A stretch of DNA of 15,098 nucleotides from Sutterella parvirubra YIT 11816 (lineage in GTDB: Bacteria; Pseudomonadota; Gammaproteobacteria; Burkholderiales; Burkholderiaceae_F): positions 1-15,098 of the forward strand of contig NZ_JH605011.1 of assembly GCF_000250875.1 (NCBI RefSeq), in the 5' to 3' direction. The translations under genes and the position numbers were made by a program. Position 1 is the first letter of the stretch. Each line of letters begins with the position of its first letter. A model generated the notes under the pieces. It saw only the letters and a list, made by a program, of their open reading frames with translations. It was not told the DNA's origin and did no database searches. Positions 14,199-15,098 of the stretch are shown piece by piece.

Positions 14199-14762
14199 AT
14201 GTCGCTGCTCAAGACCGAAATCCTGCCCTTCAAGGCCGAAGCCTTCCATCAGGGCGAGTTCAAGACCATCACCGACGCCGACCTCAAGGGTCACTGGTCC
14301 GTCGTCTTCTTCTACCCGGCCGACTTCACGTTCGTGTGCCCGACCGAGCTCGAAGACCTCGCCGACAACTACGAACAGTTCAAGAAGCTCGGCGTTGAGA
14401 TCTACGCCGTCTCGACCGACACGCACTTCACGCACAAGGCCTGGCACGGTTCGTCCGCCGCCGTCGGCAAGGTGCAGTTCCCGATGCTCGGCGACCCGAC
14501 GCTCGCCATTTCGCGCAACTTCCAGGTGCTCATCGAAGAAGACGGCATGGCCGAACGCGGCACGTTCGTCATCAACCCCGAAGGCAAGATCGTCGTGATG
14601 GAACACCACGACGGCGGCATCGGCCGCGACGCCTCCGAGCTTCTGCGCAAGATCGAAGCCGCGCAGTACGTCGAAGCCAACCCCGGCCAGGTCTGCCCGG
14701 CCAAGTGGCGTCCGGGCGCCGACACGCTCACGCCCTCGCTCGACCTCGTCGGCAAGATCTAA
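14199..14762 (+). CDS. ahpC: Alkyl hydroperoxide reductase subunit C (typical 2-Cys peroxiredoxin)
   Basis: This 187-residue cytoplasmic peroxidase reduces hydrogen peroxide, organic peroxides and peroxynitrite, and is recycled by AhpF. Start ATG 14199 gives [11 protein letters not shown] as in enterobacterial AhpC and has an excellent Shine-Dalgarno; a TTG 33 bp upstream is excluded. The peroxidatic Cys47 is in FTFVCPTEL, the resolving Cys166 in GQVCPAKW, and the end LDLVGKI is as in E. coli, whose protein has the same length. GGIG at 139-142 corresponds to the GGLG motif of peroxide-sensitive peroxiredoxins. The gene has its own promoter, a structured leader and a terminator before ahpF, so AhpC is probably made in excess of AhpF. 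Confidence 0.97.
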   Translation: MSLLKTEILPFKAEAFHQGEFKTITDADLKGHWSVVFFYPADFTFVCPTELEDLADNYEQFKKLGVEIYAVSTDTHFTHKAWHGSSAAVGKVQFPMLGDPTLAISRNFQVLIEEDGMAERGTFVINPEGKIVVMEHHDGGIGRDASELLRKIEAAQYVEANPGQVCPAKWRPGADTLTPSLDLVGKI

Positions 14763-14784
14763 TCCGTAGGCGCATCGACGCCGA

Positions 14785-14817
14785 GTCCGTTCCCGATCCG
14801 TGAGTCGGGAACCGGAC
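14785..14817. repeat. Inverted repeat between ahpC and ahpF
   Basis: GTCCGTTCCCGA (14785-14796) and TCGGGAACCGGAC (14805-14817) pair over 12 bp with one bulged base. No T-run follows. It directly precedes the terminator hairpin and may stabilise the ahpC mRNA 3' end. Confidence 0.55.
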
Positions 14818-14820
14818 ATG

Positions 14821-14852
14821 AGGGCCGCGCCGCCGAACGCCGCGGCCCTTTT
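14821..14852 (+). terminator. Intrinsic terminator or attenuator between ahpC and ahpF
   Basis: AGGGCCGCG (14821-14829) pairs perfectly with CGCGGCCCT (14841-14849), followed by TTTTC. Partial readthrough would feed ahpF. Confidence 0.75.
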
Positions 14853-14880
14853 CACATTCACCGCAAAGAGAGACTTCGCC

Positions 14881-15098
14881 ATGCTCGACGCCGCGCTCCA
14901 ACAGCAACTGCGCAGCTACTTCGCCAACATCACCCGCCCGGTCACGCTCACCGCGTCGCTCGACGACAGCGACGGCGCGCGCGAGATGAAGACGCTCCTC
15001 GAAGAGGTCGCCGCGCTCTCCGACAACATCACGCTCAAACTCGACGGCACCGACCAGCGCCGCCCGAGCTTCCGCGTCGAACCCTCCGGCATCCGCTT
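14881..15098 (+). CDS. ahpF: Alkyl hydroperoxide reductase subunit F, N-terminal part (cut by the window end)
   Basis: Only the first 72 codons are present. The sequence MLDAALQQQLRSYF...ITRPVTLTASLDDS...LLEEVAALSDNITLK closely follows the N-terminal thioredoxin-like domain of AhpF, the FAD- and NADH-dependent flavoenzyme that passes electrons to AhpC. The redox-active CxxC of this domain and the flavoprotein domains lie beyond the window. A purine-rich AAAGAGAGA shortly before the ATG is the Shine-Dalgarno. It sits 118 bp after ahpC, behind a terminator, and no separate promoter is obvious in the gap. Confidence 0.93.
   Translation, partial: MLDAALQQQLRSYFANITRPVTLTASLDDSDGAREMKTLLEEVAALSDNITLKLDGTDQRRPSFRVEPSGIR

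Overview
The window is about 15.1 kb of high-GC chromosomal DNA and looks like core genome of a betaproteobacterium. Order Burkholderiales is most likely, and family Sutterellaceae is a guess. The main support is the gene order rapZ, mutY (convergent), TPR protein, lolB, ispE, tRNA-Gln, prs, rplY, pth, ychF, which is a familiar betaproteobacterial arrangement, together with Gram-negative markers (LolB, RapZ, an OM-type lipobox) and AhpC/AhpF of enterobacterial type. I see no IS element, prophage, CRISPR array or rRNA.

Layout. (1) Positions 1-2904: ptsN (EIIA-Ntr) faces a reverse-strand AAA/ABC-type ATPase that looks C-terminally shortened. This ATPase sits where hprK usually lies between ptsN and rapZ. 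rapZ follows, diverging from the ATPase. (2) 2906-3970: mutY on the reverse strand, its stop codon 1 nt from that of rapZ. (3) 4101-7321: an operon of a secreted TPR protein, lolB and ispE, with 4-bp start/stop overlaps, followed 13 nt later by tRNA-Gln(UUG). (4) 7451-9146: prs and rplY, each followed by a clear intrinsic terminator. (5) 9323-13617: a DeaD/CsdA-type RNA helicase, a pth gene fused in frame to a DUF523/TudS domain, and ychF with its terminator. (6) 13687-14090: a small XRE-type regulator. (7) 14124-15098: ahpC with a structured leader, an intercistronic terminator, and the start of ahpF (cut by the window edge).

Functional themes are translation and RNA metabolism (Pth, YchF, L25, DeaD, tRNA-Gln), nucleotide and isoprenoid precursors (Prs, IspE), envelope biogenesis (LolB, perhaps RapZ), DNA repair (MutY) and peroxide defence (AhpCF).

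The observations most worth following are: the peptidyl-tRNA hydrolase-DUF523 fusion, joining an essential tRNA enzyme to a predicted iron-sulfur desulfidase; a YchF whose G4 motif reads NVED instead of NxxE; a tRNA-Gln with an A1-U72 pair where U1-A72 is usual; the ATPase in the hprK slot; and a small ahpC leader in which two mutually exclusive hairpins compete, one of them covering the Shine-Dalgarno sequence. All functional statements are from reading the sequence and from family knowledge; no database search was run.
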